From Ornithinibacillus sp047228935 (GTDB taxonomy: Bacteria; Bacillota; Bacilli; Bacillales; Amphibacillaceae), in NCBI RefSeq assembly GCF_047228935.1, contig NZ_JBFEGG010000002.1, positions 186,001 through 250,000 on the forward strand: 64,000 bases of DNA, given 5' to 3'. A model generated the notes under the pieces. That model was not told the origin of the DNA. It did no database searches and saw only the letters and a list, made by a program, of their open reading frames with translations. Shown here one piece after another: positions 31,249 to 39,800 of the stretch. Within the stretch, counting starts at the first letter, position 1. Each line of letters opens with the position of its first letter. Made by a program: the position numbers and the translations under genes.

Positions 31249-32241
31249 ATGGAAGAAATAGTCGATATCACCATAATCGGTGCAGGGCCAATTGGTTTAT
31301 TCACTGCTTTTTATGCTGGGATGCGGGAAGCTAGTGTAAAAATGATCGACAGTATGCCTGAGGTGGGAGGACAATTGGCAGCTTTATATCCGGAAAAGTA
31401 TATATATGATGTTGCTGGATTTCCTGGAGTTAAGGCGAAAGACCTCGTGAAAGAGCTTCATAAACAAGCATTAACCTTCTCACCAACACTATGCTTAAAT
31501 GAGCAAGTACAGGATATTATCCGATTAGAAGATGGCACTTTTGAAATTCATACATCTAAAGCCACTCATTGGTCTAAGAGTATTATTCTATCTGCAGGTG
31601 CCGGAGCATTTGAGCCTAGAAAATTAAAACAGGACAATGCTTACCTTTTTGAAAACAATACACTGCACTACTTTGTGAAAAATTTGGAAAGTTTTCGTGA
31701 TAAAAGAGTATTAATATGTGGTGGCGGAGATTCTGCAGTTGATTGGGCACTTGCATTAGAAGATATTGCCAGTTCCGTCACCATTGTCCATCGCCGAGAT
31801 GCGTTCCGAGCACATGAGCATAGTCTAACACAGCTAAAAAATTCAACTGTCATGATTCAAACTCCCTATGAAGTTACTGAGATTATTGGGGATGCTGGTC
31901 AAATTAGTCGTGTTAAGATACAGAAAATCAAAGAGGATAATAGAAAGACTATTGAGGTAGACGAGGTTATTGTTAATTATGGTTTCATAACCAATATTGG
32001 TCCAATTAAATCTTGGGGATTAGATACCACTAAAACAGCTGTTATCGTAAACGGCAAAATGGAGACGAATATTCCGGGAATCTATGCTTGTGGAGATATT
32101 TGCTATTATGAAGGGAAACCGAAGCTGATTGCTACTGGATTTGGGGAAGCTACAATTGCAGTGAATCATGCAAAATCTTATCTAGATCCAAAAGCAAAAC
32201 TAAGTGTTCATAGTACGCATCTATTCTCTACGGCTAAATAA
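31249..32241 (+). CDS. ferredoxin/flavodoxin-NADP+ reductase, thioredoxin-reductase type (YumC-like)
   Basis: This 330-residue flavoprotein of the ONFR/YumC group has the FAD motif IIGAGPIGLFTAFYAG at residues 7-22, GGQLAALYPEKYIYDVAGFP, the NADP motif CGGGDSAVDWALAL and a C-terminal CGDICYY FAD site. It lacks the CxxC of thioredoxin reductases. Such enzymes reduce ferredoxin or flavodoxin with NADPH. Because paaE is absent and the promoter shares the paaA operator motif, I infer that it supplies electrons to the PaaABC oxygenase, perhaps through a ferredoxin. Confidence 0.88.
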   Translation: MEEIVDITIIGAGPIGLFTAFYAGMREASVKMIDSMPEVGGQLAALYPEKYIYDVAGFPGVKAKDLVKELHKQALTFSPTLCLNEQVQDIIRLEDGTFEIHTSKATHWSKSIILSAGAGAFEPRKLKQDNAYLFENNTLHYFVKNLESFRDKRVLICGGGDSAVDWALALEDIASSVTIVHRRDAFRAHEHSLTQLKNSTVMIQTPYEVTEIIGDAGQISRVKIQKIKEDNRKTIEVDEVIVNYGFITNIGPIKSWGLDTTKTAVIVNGKMETNIPGIYACGDICYYEGKPKLIATGFGEATIAVNHAKSYLDPKAKLSVHSTHLFSTAK

Positions 32242-32245
32242 AAAC

Positions 32246-32285
32246 GAGGATGTTTCTATAAGGGGTAACCTTTCGAAACATCCTC
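32246..32285. terminator. bidirectional terminator
   Basis: An 11-bp perfect stem (GAGGATGTTTC / GAAACATCCTC) lies between the converging YumC-like gene and the small-protein gene. Confidence 0.8.
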
Positions 32286-32295
32286 TAATCCCTTC

Positions 32296-32499
32296 TTATT
32301 TTACACCTCGTGTATCTACTTCATACCATTCCTTCGATGATGTATTTAAGCAGTCTTGTATTTTCCGAAACTTTACTTTTGGAATTTTAATTTTAATGTA
32401 ATTTGCCTCTTCTTGGGAAAGTCTTAATTCGCGTATGCTTCTTCCATCTTTGAAAGACTCGAGTAAGAATTCATCAAATGCTTCTTTATTAGATAACAT
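32296..32499 (-). CDS. small hypothetical protein, last gene of the ligase-racemase operon
   Basis: This 67-residue protein is charged and probably soluble, with a helix-rich N-terminus (NKEAFDEFLLESFKDGRSIRELRL) and a Lys-rich middle. The ATG has a strong GGGGGGAG site at 5-6 nt and lies 12 bp after the racemase stop, so it is a genuine fourth member of the operon. I do not recognise a family. It could be a carrier or substrate-handling partner of the ligases, but there is no motif to say so. Confidence 0.65.
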   Translation of the reverse strand: MLSNKEAFDEFLLESFKDGRSIRELRLSQEEANYIKIKIPKVKFRKIQDCLNTSSKEWYEVDTRGVK

Positions 32500-32511
32500 G
32501 AATCTCCCCCC

Positions 32512-33243
32512 TTACGCTTTATTAGAGACTACTGCTCGATTTTTTATTTTCTTTCCCGAGAGAACTATGGATTCATTCACTAATACTTGCATTGCATCTA
32601 CACAATACGGTCTTAAGTGATCTGAGATATCTATACAAGAAAGCTCTGTACATCCCAAAATGACACAATCACATTTCTCATTCTCCATCAGATTAGCAAT
32701 AATTTGTTCAAATCCGTATACATCAACCGGTTTATCTGCTTTAAAGTCATAAATCGTCTGCATAACTTTTTGTTGGTCATGCACATTTGGAATATGAGCC
32801 TTCATATTATATTTATGACATTCTTCCTGATATATACCTGTATTTATCGTCCCATCAGTCGCTAAAATTCCTACTTTCGCATTACTTCCGAATTGCGTAC
32901 GGATGAAGCTTACAGTTTCTTCAATCATATTAATAATATTGATGGAGGTCATTTCTTGCATTTCATCAATAAAATAATGTGATGTATTACACGGAATAGC
33001 AATATTATCTATTCCAGCTACTTCAAATATCTCAAAATCTTTTTTAACCGCCTGTAAAAATGGTTCTTTATTATCTTCCAGTATGGCCCTTGTCCGATCT
33101 GGAATCGTGGCATGGTTAAGTACAACCATGTCAATGTGGTCTTGGTCCTTTGAAGCTACTGTATTTTCAATCACTCTTTCAAAAAAAAGCGACGTTGCTG
33201 CAGGTCCCATTCCACCTAATACTCCGAGCTTTTTCTGTTTCAA
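32512..33243 (-). CDS. aspartate/glutamate racemase family protein
   Basis: This 243-residue Asp/Glu/hydantoin racemase-fold enzyme has GVLGGMGPAAT at its N-terminus. The two catalytic cysteines of cofactor-independent racemases are in IPCNTSH (C85) and LGCTELS (C198). Broad-specificity members (YgeA, RacX) racemise several amino acids. Its place after an ATP-grasp ligase and a Mur-type ligase suggests that it supplies a D-amino acid to them. It is third in the operon, 38 bp after the ligase gene. Amino-acid specificity is not evident. Confidence 0.85.
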   Translation of the reverse strand: MKQKKLGVLGGMGPAATSLFFERVIENTVASKDQDHIDMVVLNHATIPDRTRAILEDNKEPFLQAVKKDFEIFEVAGIDNIAIPCNTSHYFIDEMQEMTSINIINMIEETVSFIRTQFGSNAKVGILATDGTINTGIYQEECHKYNMKAHIPNVHDQQKVMQTIYDFKADKPVDVYGFEQIIANLMENEKCDCVILGCTELSCIDISDHLRPYCVDAMQVLVNESIVLSGKKIKNRAVVSNKA

Positions 33244-33281
33244 TCAATCCACCTGCTTTGTATTCTGCTGTTACTAGAAAG

Positions 33282-34775
33282 TTATTTTACTTCAACATTT
33301 TCTTTATTTAATGCTTCTAATGCAATACCAGCACCATAATCCATACCTTGGCAACCTGCAAGTAATACTAAATCACCTTTATTGGCATTAGATAGTGCCA
33401 AGTGAATCGCATCAGGTAATTCATCATATAAATGAACTGTAATATTAGCTTTATCCATCACTTCTAAAAATGCTTTTACTTCATCATCTGTTACTTCATC
33501 TTTGGAAGTAGTATGGGAAACACTTCTTGTTGCGATGACTTCTTTAATTTTTAGCTTATCAGCCCATTCTACAATAACCTCGGCATTTTCACGGTTAATA
33601 GTAGCTCCTCTTTGTCCACGGATAGCATAGACAAGCTGTAATTGTTCATAATCCATAAAGTCTAATGTTTGTAACGTAACATTAATATTCCCTGGGTTTG
33701 CGAAATGGTCATCTACTACTTTAATGTCTTGCTCATAAATAAATTCAAATCGGCGTGGAACCCCGGTAAACTCTTTTAATGTTTTTTGAATCGTACTTAT
33801 TCTGACTCCACTTATTAGCCCAGCAATAATAGCCACCATTGCATTATAAACAGAATGCAAGCCAGGTACAGCCAACTCTACTTCAAATTCACTTGGCTCA
33901 TACGTTATACCATTTGCTTCAAAAGGCTTTAATATTTCTACGGTAAATTTACCTCGACCAGTGGATAAGTCTAGGTTTTTACAATGAATATAACCATTCT
34001 TGTTTTCAATTCCGAATGAAATTACCTTAGCTTTTGTTTTATCCACTAATAATGCAGAATATTGATCATCTAAATTTAAAATTGCAAAACTATCCTCAGA
34101 TGCATCACGAATTAAACTAGATTTCACTTCAAAATACCGTTCGAATGTACCATGCATCTCCATATGTTCTTTACTCATATTGTTTAACGAAACGATGTCA
34201 TATTTTACGCCTTCCACACGATATAATTCTAATGCAGCTGAAGAAACTTCCATTGTCACATGGGTTACATCATTTTGAACCATATCATGTAAATAACGCT
34301 GTAAATCTAATGATTCAGGAGTTGTAAGCTCTGCTGGAATTGATTCATCACCATTTTTCACGATTACGGTTCCGATTAGCCCAGTACGTCGGCCTTCATT
34401 TTCTAAAATTGCATTTGTCATATAAGTGGTCGTTGTTTTTCCATTAGTTGCCGTAATTCCGATCATGTTTAGTTTAGATGACGGATCTTGATAAAAACGA
34501 GCACCAAGTCTAGCTAATGCTACACGACTATTCTTCACGACAAATTGCGGAATATCGATATTTTCTTGAACATCTTCTACTACAGCAGCAACCGCACCAC
34601 GTTTCACTGCGTCTCCAAGGTATTTATGACCGTCTGTCTTATATCCTTTCACACAGACGAACAAATCTCCTTCTTGCACCTTCTGAGAATGATAGGAGAC
34701 ATTATGGATTTCTAATGGCTCAACTTCCCTACCATTTGTGATTTCGATTGCATCTAGTAATGCTGTTAATTGCAT
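33282..34775 (-). CDS. MurE-like Mur-family amino-acid ligase, non-canonical
   Basis: This 497-residue protein has the three-domain MurE layout. The N-terminal UDP-substrate-like domain has VKGYKTDGH, the central ATPase has P-loop GITATNGKTTT (106-116) with TTPESLDLQ and MEVSSAAL, and a C-terminal domain begins at GVPRRFEF. Two hallmarks are altered. The usual DYAHTPD motif is DDHFANPGN (355-363), and the DNPR diaminopimelate motif is missing (TRSVSHTTSKDE there). It is therefore unlikely to be the cell's main MurE. It probably joins a different amino acid to a peptide or sugar-peptide substrate. The ATG has AGGAGG, 12 bp after the ATP-grasp gene. Confidence 0.85.
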   Translation of the reverse strand: MQLTALLDAIEITNGREVEPLEIHNVSYHSQKVQEGDLFVCVKGYKTDGHKYLGDAVKRGAVAAVVEDVQENIDIPQFVVKNSRVALARLGARFYQDPSSKLNMIGITATNGKTTTTYMTNAILENEGRRTGLIGTVIVKNGDESIPAELTTPESLDLQRYLHDMVQNDVTHVTMEVSSAALELYRVEGVKYDIVSLNNMSKEHMEMHGTFERYFEVKSSLIRDASEDSFAILNLDDQYSALLVDKTKAKVISFGIENKNGYIHCKNLDLSTGRGKFTVEILKPFEANGITYEPSEFEVELAVPGLHSVYNAMVAIIAGLISGVRISTIQKTLKEFTGVPRRFEFIYEQDIKVVDDHFANPGNINVTLQTLDFMDYEQLQLVYAIRGQRGATINRENAEVIVEWADKLKIKEVIATRSVSHTTSKDEVTDDEVKAFLEVMDKANITVHLYDELPDAIHLALSNANKGDLVLLAGCQGMDYGAGIALEALNKENVEVK

Positions 34776-34787
34776 CTAAACTACCTC

Positions 34788-35969
34788 CTATCCTTTCCTT
34801 CGGTTGAATAGCTTTCCAACCCTTGTTTTCATAAATGACATTGCTGGCTTAGGGTCGCTAAAACTAAAAATCGCATAAGCTTTCGGGCGAAATAGTGATT
34901 TCAACACTTCTGAAGATTTCAGTTGTTTTGTTTTCACATAATCTTTCACGGCTAACATATCTTCATAGCCATACCAAAATGCTCGATTGGTCGTTTCTGT
35001 AACGGCCTTTGGTTCTAATGGTTCTCCAATCATTTCCCGGTACGTAATATAAGGGAAATTCAATCCAACCTTATATAGTAAATGATTAAAATTCGTAATC
35101 CTAGCATTGATTTCAATTAAATAGAATTCACCTGTTTCTTCATCTTTCTTAAACTCAATTTCAGCAAATCCTTTATAACCAATTTCCTCTAAAAACTTCG
35201 AGCCAATCTCGAAAATTTTAGGGGTGTACTTTTGAATTGTATATACACTAGCACCAAAATTAATTGGGTATTGACGTAACTTCTGACAAGTCGTCCAATG
35301 GGTTACTTTAGAATCTTGATTTAAATAAGCATCAAATGTGTACATATGGTCATCAAAACCAGGGATTATTCGTTGTACAAACACTTCCTGATTAGCTGAT
35401 TTAGCTTTCTCCAGTGCTTCCTCAAGCTCTTCCATATTATGAACTTTAAAGATTTTCTTTCTAAATATCGATACAAAGGTCGGTGAATCAAAAGGTTTCA
35501 CTAAACATGGAAACTTGATTTCCTCTTCAACTCGTTCTTTGAAATTCGGTTCATTGATCCTAACTGTCTCAGGCACTTTGACACCATGTTCTGTCGCTAA
35601 GGCATGTAACGTGTCTTTATTCATTACCTTTGTTGCTAAACCTTGTTCTGTTTGTGGAATTAAATAATATTCCTTAATCCGATGTAAATAAGCATCTATC
35701 ACCTCTAGATATGTATCATGACACGGAATAAGAACTGGCTTTCTTTCTTGCTTTTTCGCATAGTCAATTAACGCTTCAATAAAACCTTCCGTATCCTTTT
35801 TATAGTGTGGTAATAGTATTTTTTCCGAGCAATATTTCGATGCGGCACCGTAGCGATCTTCCTCTGAATAATCAGCCGCTACCGTATGCACACCTTCCTT
35901 ACCTAGACTTCTTATCGCACTTAGTCCTATATAATAATTATTTCCTAAAATAACTGCTTTATGATTCAT
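34788..35969 (-). CDS. ATP-grasp ligase (COG3919-like, D-aspartate-ligase-type fold)
   Basis: This 393-residue ATP-grasp enzyme has a Rossmann-like pre-domain (AVILGNNYYIGLSAIRSLGKEG), ATP-binding lysines in FPCLVKPFDSP, and a lid and metal site in EIEFKKDEETGEFYLIEINARI. COG3919-type ligases include the D-aspartate ligases that build peptidoglycan cross-bridges, and other carboxylate-amine ligases. It is first in the operon with the Mur-like ligase and racemase. The pairing of ATP-grasp and Mur-ligase domains is also the architecture of cyanophycin synthetase, there in one chain. Product unknown. Confidence 0.82.
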   Translation of the reverse strand: MNHKAVILGNNYYIGLSAIRSLGKEGVHTVAADYSEEDRYGAASKYCSEKILLPHYKKDTEGFIEALIDYAKKQERKPVLIPCHDTYLEVIDAYLHRIKEYYLIPQTEQGLATKVMNKDTLHALATEHGVKVPETVRINEPNFKERVEEEIKFPCLVKPFDSPTFVSIFRKKIFKVHNMEELEEALEKAKSANQEVFVQRIIPGFDDHMYTFDAYLNQDSKVTHWTTCQKLRQYPINFGASVYTIQKYTPKIFEIGSKFLEEIGYKGFAEIEFKKDEETGEFYLIEINARITNFNHLLYKVGLNFPYITYREMIGEPLEPKAVTETTNRAFWYGYEDMLAVKDYVKTKQLKSSEVLKSLFRPKAYAIFSFSDPKPAMSFMKTRVGKLFNRRKG

Positions 35970-36260
35970 ATTCGCTACTCCTATATGGGTGTTAATATCC
36001 TATTCATCTATTTGTATTTTTATTTAGCTATGATTATTTCAATGAAGAGTATTCCTCTCATTATATACTCACCATTATACGCCTGTAAAAAGTTAACTTC
36101 AATCTACAATGTGAGCGAATTTCCACTAGTATTTACGCTTTACTTTTAAAACTATTAATTTTCCAAAAATTATTGCTGATAAGCCCAATAATTATGATAT
36201 ATTTATACTTAGGAAAATTTACCCATTAGTCTACTAGCTAAAGGAGGAGATAATTAGCCA
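35970..36260. other. divergent intergenic region between ATP-grasp and GGDEF genes
   Basis: This is 291 bp of AT-rich sequence that must hold both divergent promoters. I see no riboswitch, terminator or clear operator. Short -10-like TATA stretches are present but none is convincing. Confidence 0.4.
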
Positions 36261-37517
36261 ATGCGTTTTGATAAAATCTTTATCACATTATTATTTATTA
36301 TATCTGTTATCGTTGCATTTCACGATACTAGTATAAAAGTAGAGTTAAAAGATTATCTTATAGCTCTTTTTCTTTTCTATTCCTTTTCATCACTGTATTA
36401 TCACTTAAAAGTAGCTGTAAAACAGGGTAATTCAACGATTGACTATACCATTCCTTATAGTCTTGGAATAGCACTATTTGTCGGTCCACTTGGTGTATTT
36501 ATTTTTGAAGCCTTGTATATGTTTACGGTATTCGCGATTCGAAAGGTAACTAAAATCGCTGATAAAGAAGAATTATTACATACTTTCTATAATACAGCTG
36601 CCTTCGCTCTAAATGGTGCTATTGGATATTATCTTTTCCAAGCATTATATCCGATATTTGATCAAGTACTGTTCGGATTTTGGATTTTAATTATTGCCAT
36701 TGTAATTGTAATGTCCTACTTATCTCATTCCTTTTTAGCAATCGTTTTTTTACTAAGTGGCGATATTAAAACACTTAATGAAGCATTTACGTTTATGAAA
36801 GGTAGAAGTATTTTAGATATCGGCAAAATAGCCTTTTCCAACGGTTTATTATTTGTATTCCTGGAAAGTAGACAATGGGAAATGGTTGTTGGACTATTCA
36901 TGTTAAATTATCTCGTCAGTCGTTCTAACATCGCGATTAATCTATCCCTCAGGCATAAACTGGAAAGGGATAAGTATGAGCAAATGGCCTATACAGATTT
37001 TCTGACCGGAATACACAACAGAACCTTTATGGATAAAAAGATGGATGAATTGAATAATTCCAATGAACGAATTGGAATTATTGTTTGTGATATTGATTCA
37101 TTCAAGAAAATCAATGATTCCTATAACCATGCGGTCGGTGATCTGGCAATTCAGCATTTCGCTTCCACAATAAAGAGCTACCTAAAGGAAGGTGATTATA
37201 TATTCCGTAGTGGTGGTGAAGAGTTTACGATTTTTTTAAGGAATCGAGACTACGAGGAATGTCTTGCCTTAGTTGATGAAATCCGGGACGGAATTAAAAG
37301 AACACCCGCAATTGCTGAATATAATAATAAATCAATCCACATAACACTAACAGCATCATTTGGTCTTTATTATTACAGAACGAATGAATCACTAGATATT
37401 AAAAAGGCTTATGTATATGCTGACCAATTATTAATACAATCCAAGGATTTAGGAAAAAACAGAATTTCTGCAAAGAATGGGATGAGTAATGTACCATTGT
37501 CTCAGCGATTTGAATGA
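36261..37517 (+). CDS. membrane-anchored GGDEF diguanylate cyclase
   Basis: This 418-residue protein has about six membrane helices in residues 1-225 forming a sensor module. A short linker leads to a GGDEF domain (residues ~245-405) with metal Asp in VCDIDSFKKIND and the catalytic signature SGGEEF. The allosteric I-site position reads KEGD instead of RxxD, so product inhibition may be weak. It would make cyclic-di-GMP from two GTP at the membrane. It is divergent from the ligase-racemase operon, hinting at a shared envelope or extracellular-polymer theme. The ATG follows AAGGAGG at a slightly long distance. Confidence 0.88.
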   Translation: MRFDKIFITLLFIISVIVAFHDTSIKVELKDYLIALFLFYSFSSLYYHLKVAVKQGNSTIDYTIPYSLGIALFVGPLGVFIFEALYMFTVFAIRKVTKIADKEELLHTFYNTAAFALNGAIGYYLFQALYPIFDQVLFGFWILIIAIVIVMSYLSHSFLAIVFLLSGDIKTLNEAFTFMKGRSILDIGKIAFSNGLLFVFLESRQWEMVVGLFMLNYLVSRSNIAINLSLRHKLERDKYEQMAYTDFLTGIHNRTFMDKKMDELNNSNERIGIIVCDIDSFKKINDSYNHAVGDLAIQHFASTIKSYLKEGDYIFRSGGEEFTIFLRNRDYEECLALVDEIRDGIKRTPAIAEYNNKSIHITLTASFGLYYYRTNESLDIKKAYVYADQLLIQSKDLGKNRISAKNGMSNVPLSQRFE

Positions 37518-37744
37518 ATCAAACCTTCTTCTCCATATGTAGATTAGACGTATTTTTTCTAGAATTGGATTCAGAAATTAGATTTTTTTATTATAGATAA
37601 ATGAAATTGTTGGCACAGTGATAATAAGAGAACCTACAAACAGCAAACTAAATCTATCCGGAAATATGTTATCTTCCCTTCAGTACTCGAAAGAATCTTT
37701 TCTTTCCATCTCTGGTGTATGTCTATTTCCGGATTTAAGTTTCT

Positions 37745-38389
37745 TTATTGTAAATGTTTAGGTACCTGCTTTTCGTGACTACCATTAACTGATTCAGTAA
37801 ATAATGTATCCTGCAAATCGAACTTCTCTAGCTGCTTTTTCACATTTTTTATTTGTTTATCCACTTCCATTACCTTTTCATTAGTGAAAGATATTGTTTC
37901 TATTAAGTTCAGAAGTTGCTCGAAATCCTTTTTCGTTACCGGTTGGGCTTCGGGCTTTAACGTGAATCCAATTTGTCCATTCGATTCGAGGGTAGCATAT
38001 TGAACGTCGGATATTTTGGTAACATTTCTCTGACGCAAATTTGCTTCAAGCTGATCAACCGTTAATCGAACTTTCTTCAAATTTGTTTCATTGATAACAC
38101 CATTTTGAATTAGCACTTTAGACCTTCCTGCAATGACTTTCTCAAACCAATCCCCTTTTATTTCGATGTACTCCATTATGATTAATGTTAGTACTAGAAT
38201 TCCCCCCACACCGATAGTCACCCAAACATTTTTACCTGCTACGGGTTGAACTAATAAAGAGCCAATTCCAATCATAATGACAGTTTGCGGAAGCGTCATT
38301 TGAGAAATTGATTTTCTACCGGCGAATCGTAATAGAACTGTACCTGCAATCACAATGAGTACTGCTTTCCATATCCAATCTAGTTCCAT
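37745..38389 (-). CDS. DUF421 (YetF-type) membrane protein
   Basis: This ~214-residue protein has three N-terminal membrane helices (residues ~5-80, with RFAGRKSISQMTLPQTVIMIGIG-type opening). A cytosolic YetF domain contains KVLIQNGVINETNLKKVRLTVDQLEANLRQ-like sequence. A coiled-coil, Lys/Glu-rich tail follows. I place the start at ATG 38389 (GAGGGAG upstream), five codons inside the longest frame. Several Bacillus paralogues act on spore or membrane functions that are poorly defined. No operon partner. Confidence 0.8.
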   Translation of the reverse strand: MELDWIWKAVLIVIAGTVLLRFAGRKSISQMTLPQTVIMIGIGSLLVQPVAGKNVWVTIGVGGILVLTLIIMEYIEIKGDWFEKVIAGRSKVLIQNGVINETNLKKVRLTVDQLEANLRQRNVTKISDVQYATLESNGQIGFTLKPEAQPVTKKDFEQLLNLIETISFTNEKVMEVDKQIKNVKKQLEKFDLQDTLFTESVNGSHEKQVPKHLQ

Positions 38390-38537
38390 TTTAATCTCCC
38401 TCAATTCATCTTATATACTCAGTTTCCTTAGTTGGGAGATTATTATTCAATAAGACTCAAAAATTGTTCTATATAGGGTACAACAATACCCGAGCAAAGC
38501 CTATGATTCTTTAACAACTTTAATTCATACAACATAC

Positions 38538-38575
38538 AAAAAAAGACCAACTCAAGTTTACTTGAGTCAATCTTA
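38538..38575 (-). terminator. Rho-independent terminator of rlmN
   Basis: On the minus strand GACTCAAG-TAAA-CTTGAGTTGGTC pairs and is followed by seven T, just after the rlmN stop codon. Confidence 0.85.
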
Positions 38576-38586
38576 TTCTAAAATTG

Positions 38587-39657
38587 CTATACAATACTCT
38601 GCTTCTTAATTTGCTTACTTCGTAACTGGCCACATGCTGCGTCTATGTCAGCTCCGTTTTCCCAACGGACTCCACTGTTAATACCATTTTTCTTTAATAC
38701 TTCGTGGAATGCTTGGATAACGTTCGTTTCACTTCGTTGATATTGTCCATGCTCTTCAACAGAGTTGTAAGGAATTAGATTCACATAAGAAAGATGGCGT
38801 TTACTACGTAATAATTTAGCCAATTGTAATGCTTCTTCTTCGTGATCATTAACATCCTTAAGCATAATATACTCGTATGTGATTCTTCGGTTTGAGTTTT
38901 CTAAATAATAATCTACAGCTTTCATAAGCTTCTCTATTGGAAAAGCTCGGTTAATTTTCATGATACTAGTTCTAAGCTCATTATTTGGTGCATGTAATGA
39001 AATGGCTAAGTTCACTTGTAAGCCAGTATCAGCAAATTCGTAAATCTTATGCGCTAAACCACTTGTTGAAACAGTGATATGGCGTTGGCCAATTTTAAGA
39101 CCTTTTTCATCATTCACAACGGTGATAAAGTTAATCAGATTCGTAAAGTTATCAAACGGTTCACCGATACCCATAACAACAATATGGCTTACACGTTCGT
39201 CTTTACCTTGTTCATCTAAATGCTTTTGTACCTTCATAATTTGTTCAACGATTTCGCCTGCGTCTAAATCTCTAGACTTTCTTAACAATCCACTCGCACA
39301 GAAAGTACATCCGATATTACATCCGACTTGTGTCGTTACACAAACTGATAGACCATAATTGAATCTCATTAATACCGTTTCGATTAAGTTACCATCTGCT
39401 AGTTTGAACAGAAATTTAACTGTTCCATCTTTAGATACTTGTTTAATTTCTTCTTCTAATGTTTCAATAACAAAGTTCTCTTGTAAGAGTTCAATGGTTT
39501 CTTTGTTTACATTTTTCATATCTGAAAAATTACGAACACGCTTTTTATACAACCAATCCCACACTTGTTCTGCACGGAATCTTTTTTGACCTTTTTCAAC
39601 TAACCAATCTGTTAGTTGTTCCATCGTTAATCCATAAATGGACTTTAATCCCATCAT
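38587..39657 (-). CDS. rlmN: 23S rRNA (adenine-2503-C2)-methyltransferase RlmN
   Basis: This 356-residue radical-SAM methyltransferase binds its 4Fe-4S cluster through C113, C117 and C120 (CNIGCTFCASG). A methyl-carrying Cys lies near the C-terminus in DAACGQLRSKQ, and GEPFDN and SLHAPNN are family motifs. It methylates A2503 of 23S rRNA and A37 of some tRNAs. Two consecutive ATGs follow GATGAGGAT; either may start. It stands alone with its own terminator. Confidence 0.95.
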   Translation of the reverse strand: MMGLKSIYGLTMEQLTDWLVEKGQKRFRAEQVWDWLYKKRVRNFSDMKNVNKETIELLQENFVIETLEEEIKQVSKDGTVKFLFKLADGNLIETVLMRFNYGLSVCVTTQVGCNIGCTFCASGLLRKSRDLDAGEIVEQIMKVQKHLDEQGKDERVSHIVVMGIGEPFDNFTNLINFITVVNDEKGLKIGQRHITVSTSGLAHKIYEFADTGLQVNLAISLHAPNNELRTSIMKINRAFPIEKLMKAVDYYLENSNRRITYEYIMLKDVNDHEEEALQLAKLLRSKRHLSYVNLIPYNSVEEHGQYQRSETNVIQAFHEVLKKNGINSGVRWENGADIDAACGQLRSKQIKKQSIV

Positions 39658-39800
39658 ATATCCTCATCTCCAAATTACTATATCGAACTAGATAACTAGT
39701 ATTATCTTTTCCTAAATTACTTACTAATCATACTTGATATAATGATGGGAATCAAATTAATTTTTTTCCTTTTTGCCTTATGGGATAAAGCTTTTCCGGT

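Noticed and set aside
33282..34775. Calling this the housekeeping murE
   Set aside because: The DNPR motif is absent, DYAHTPD is replaced, and the context is not the dcw cluster.
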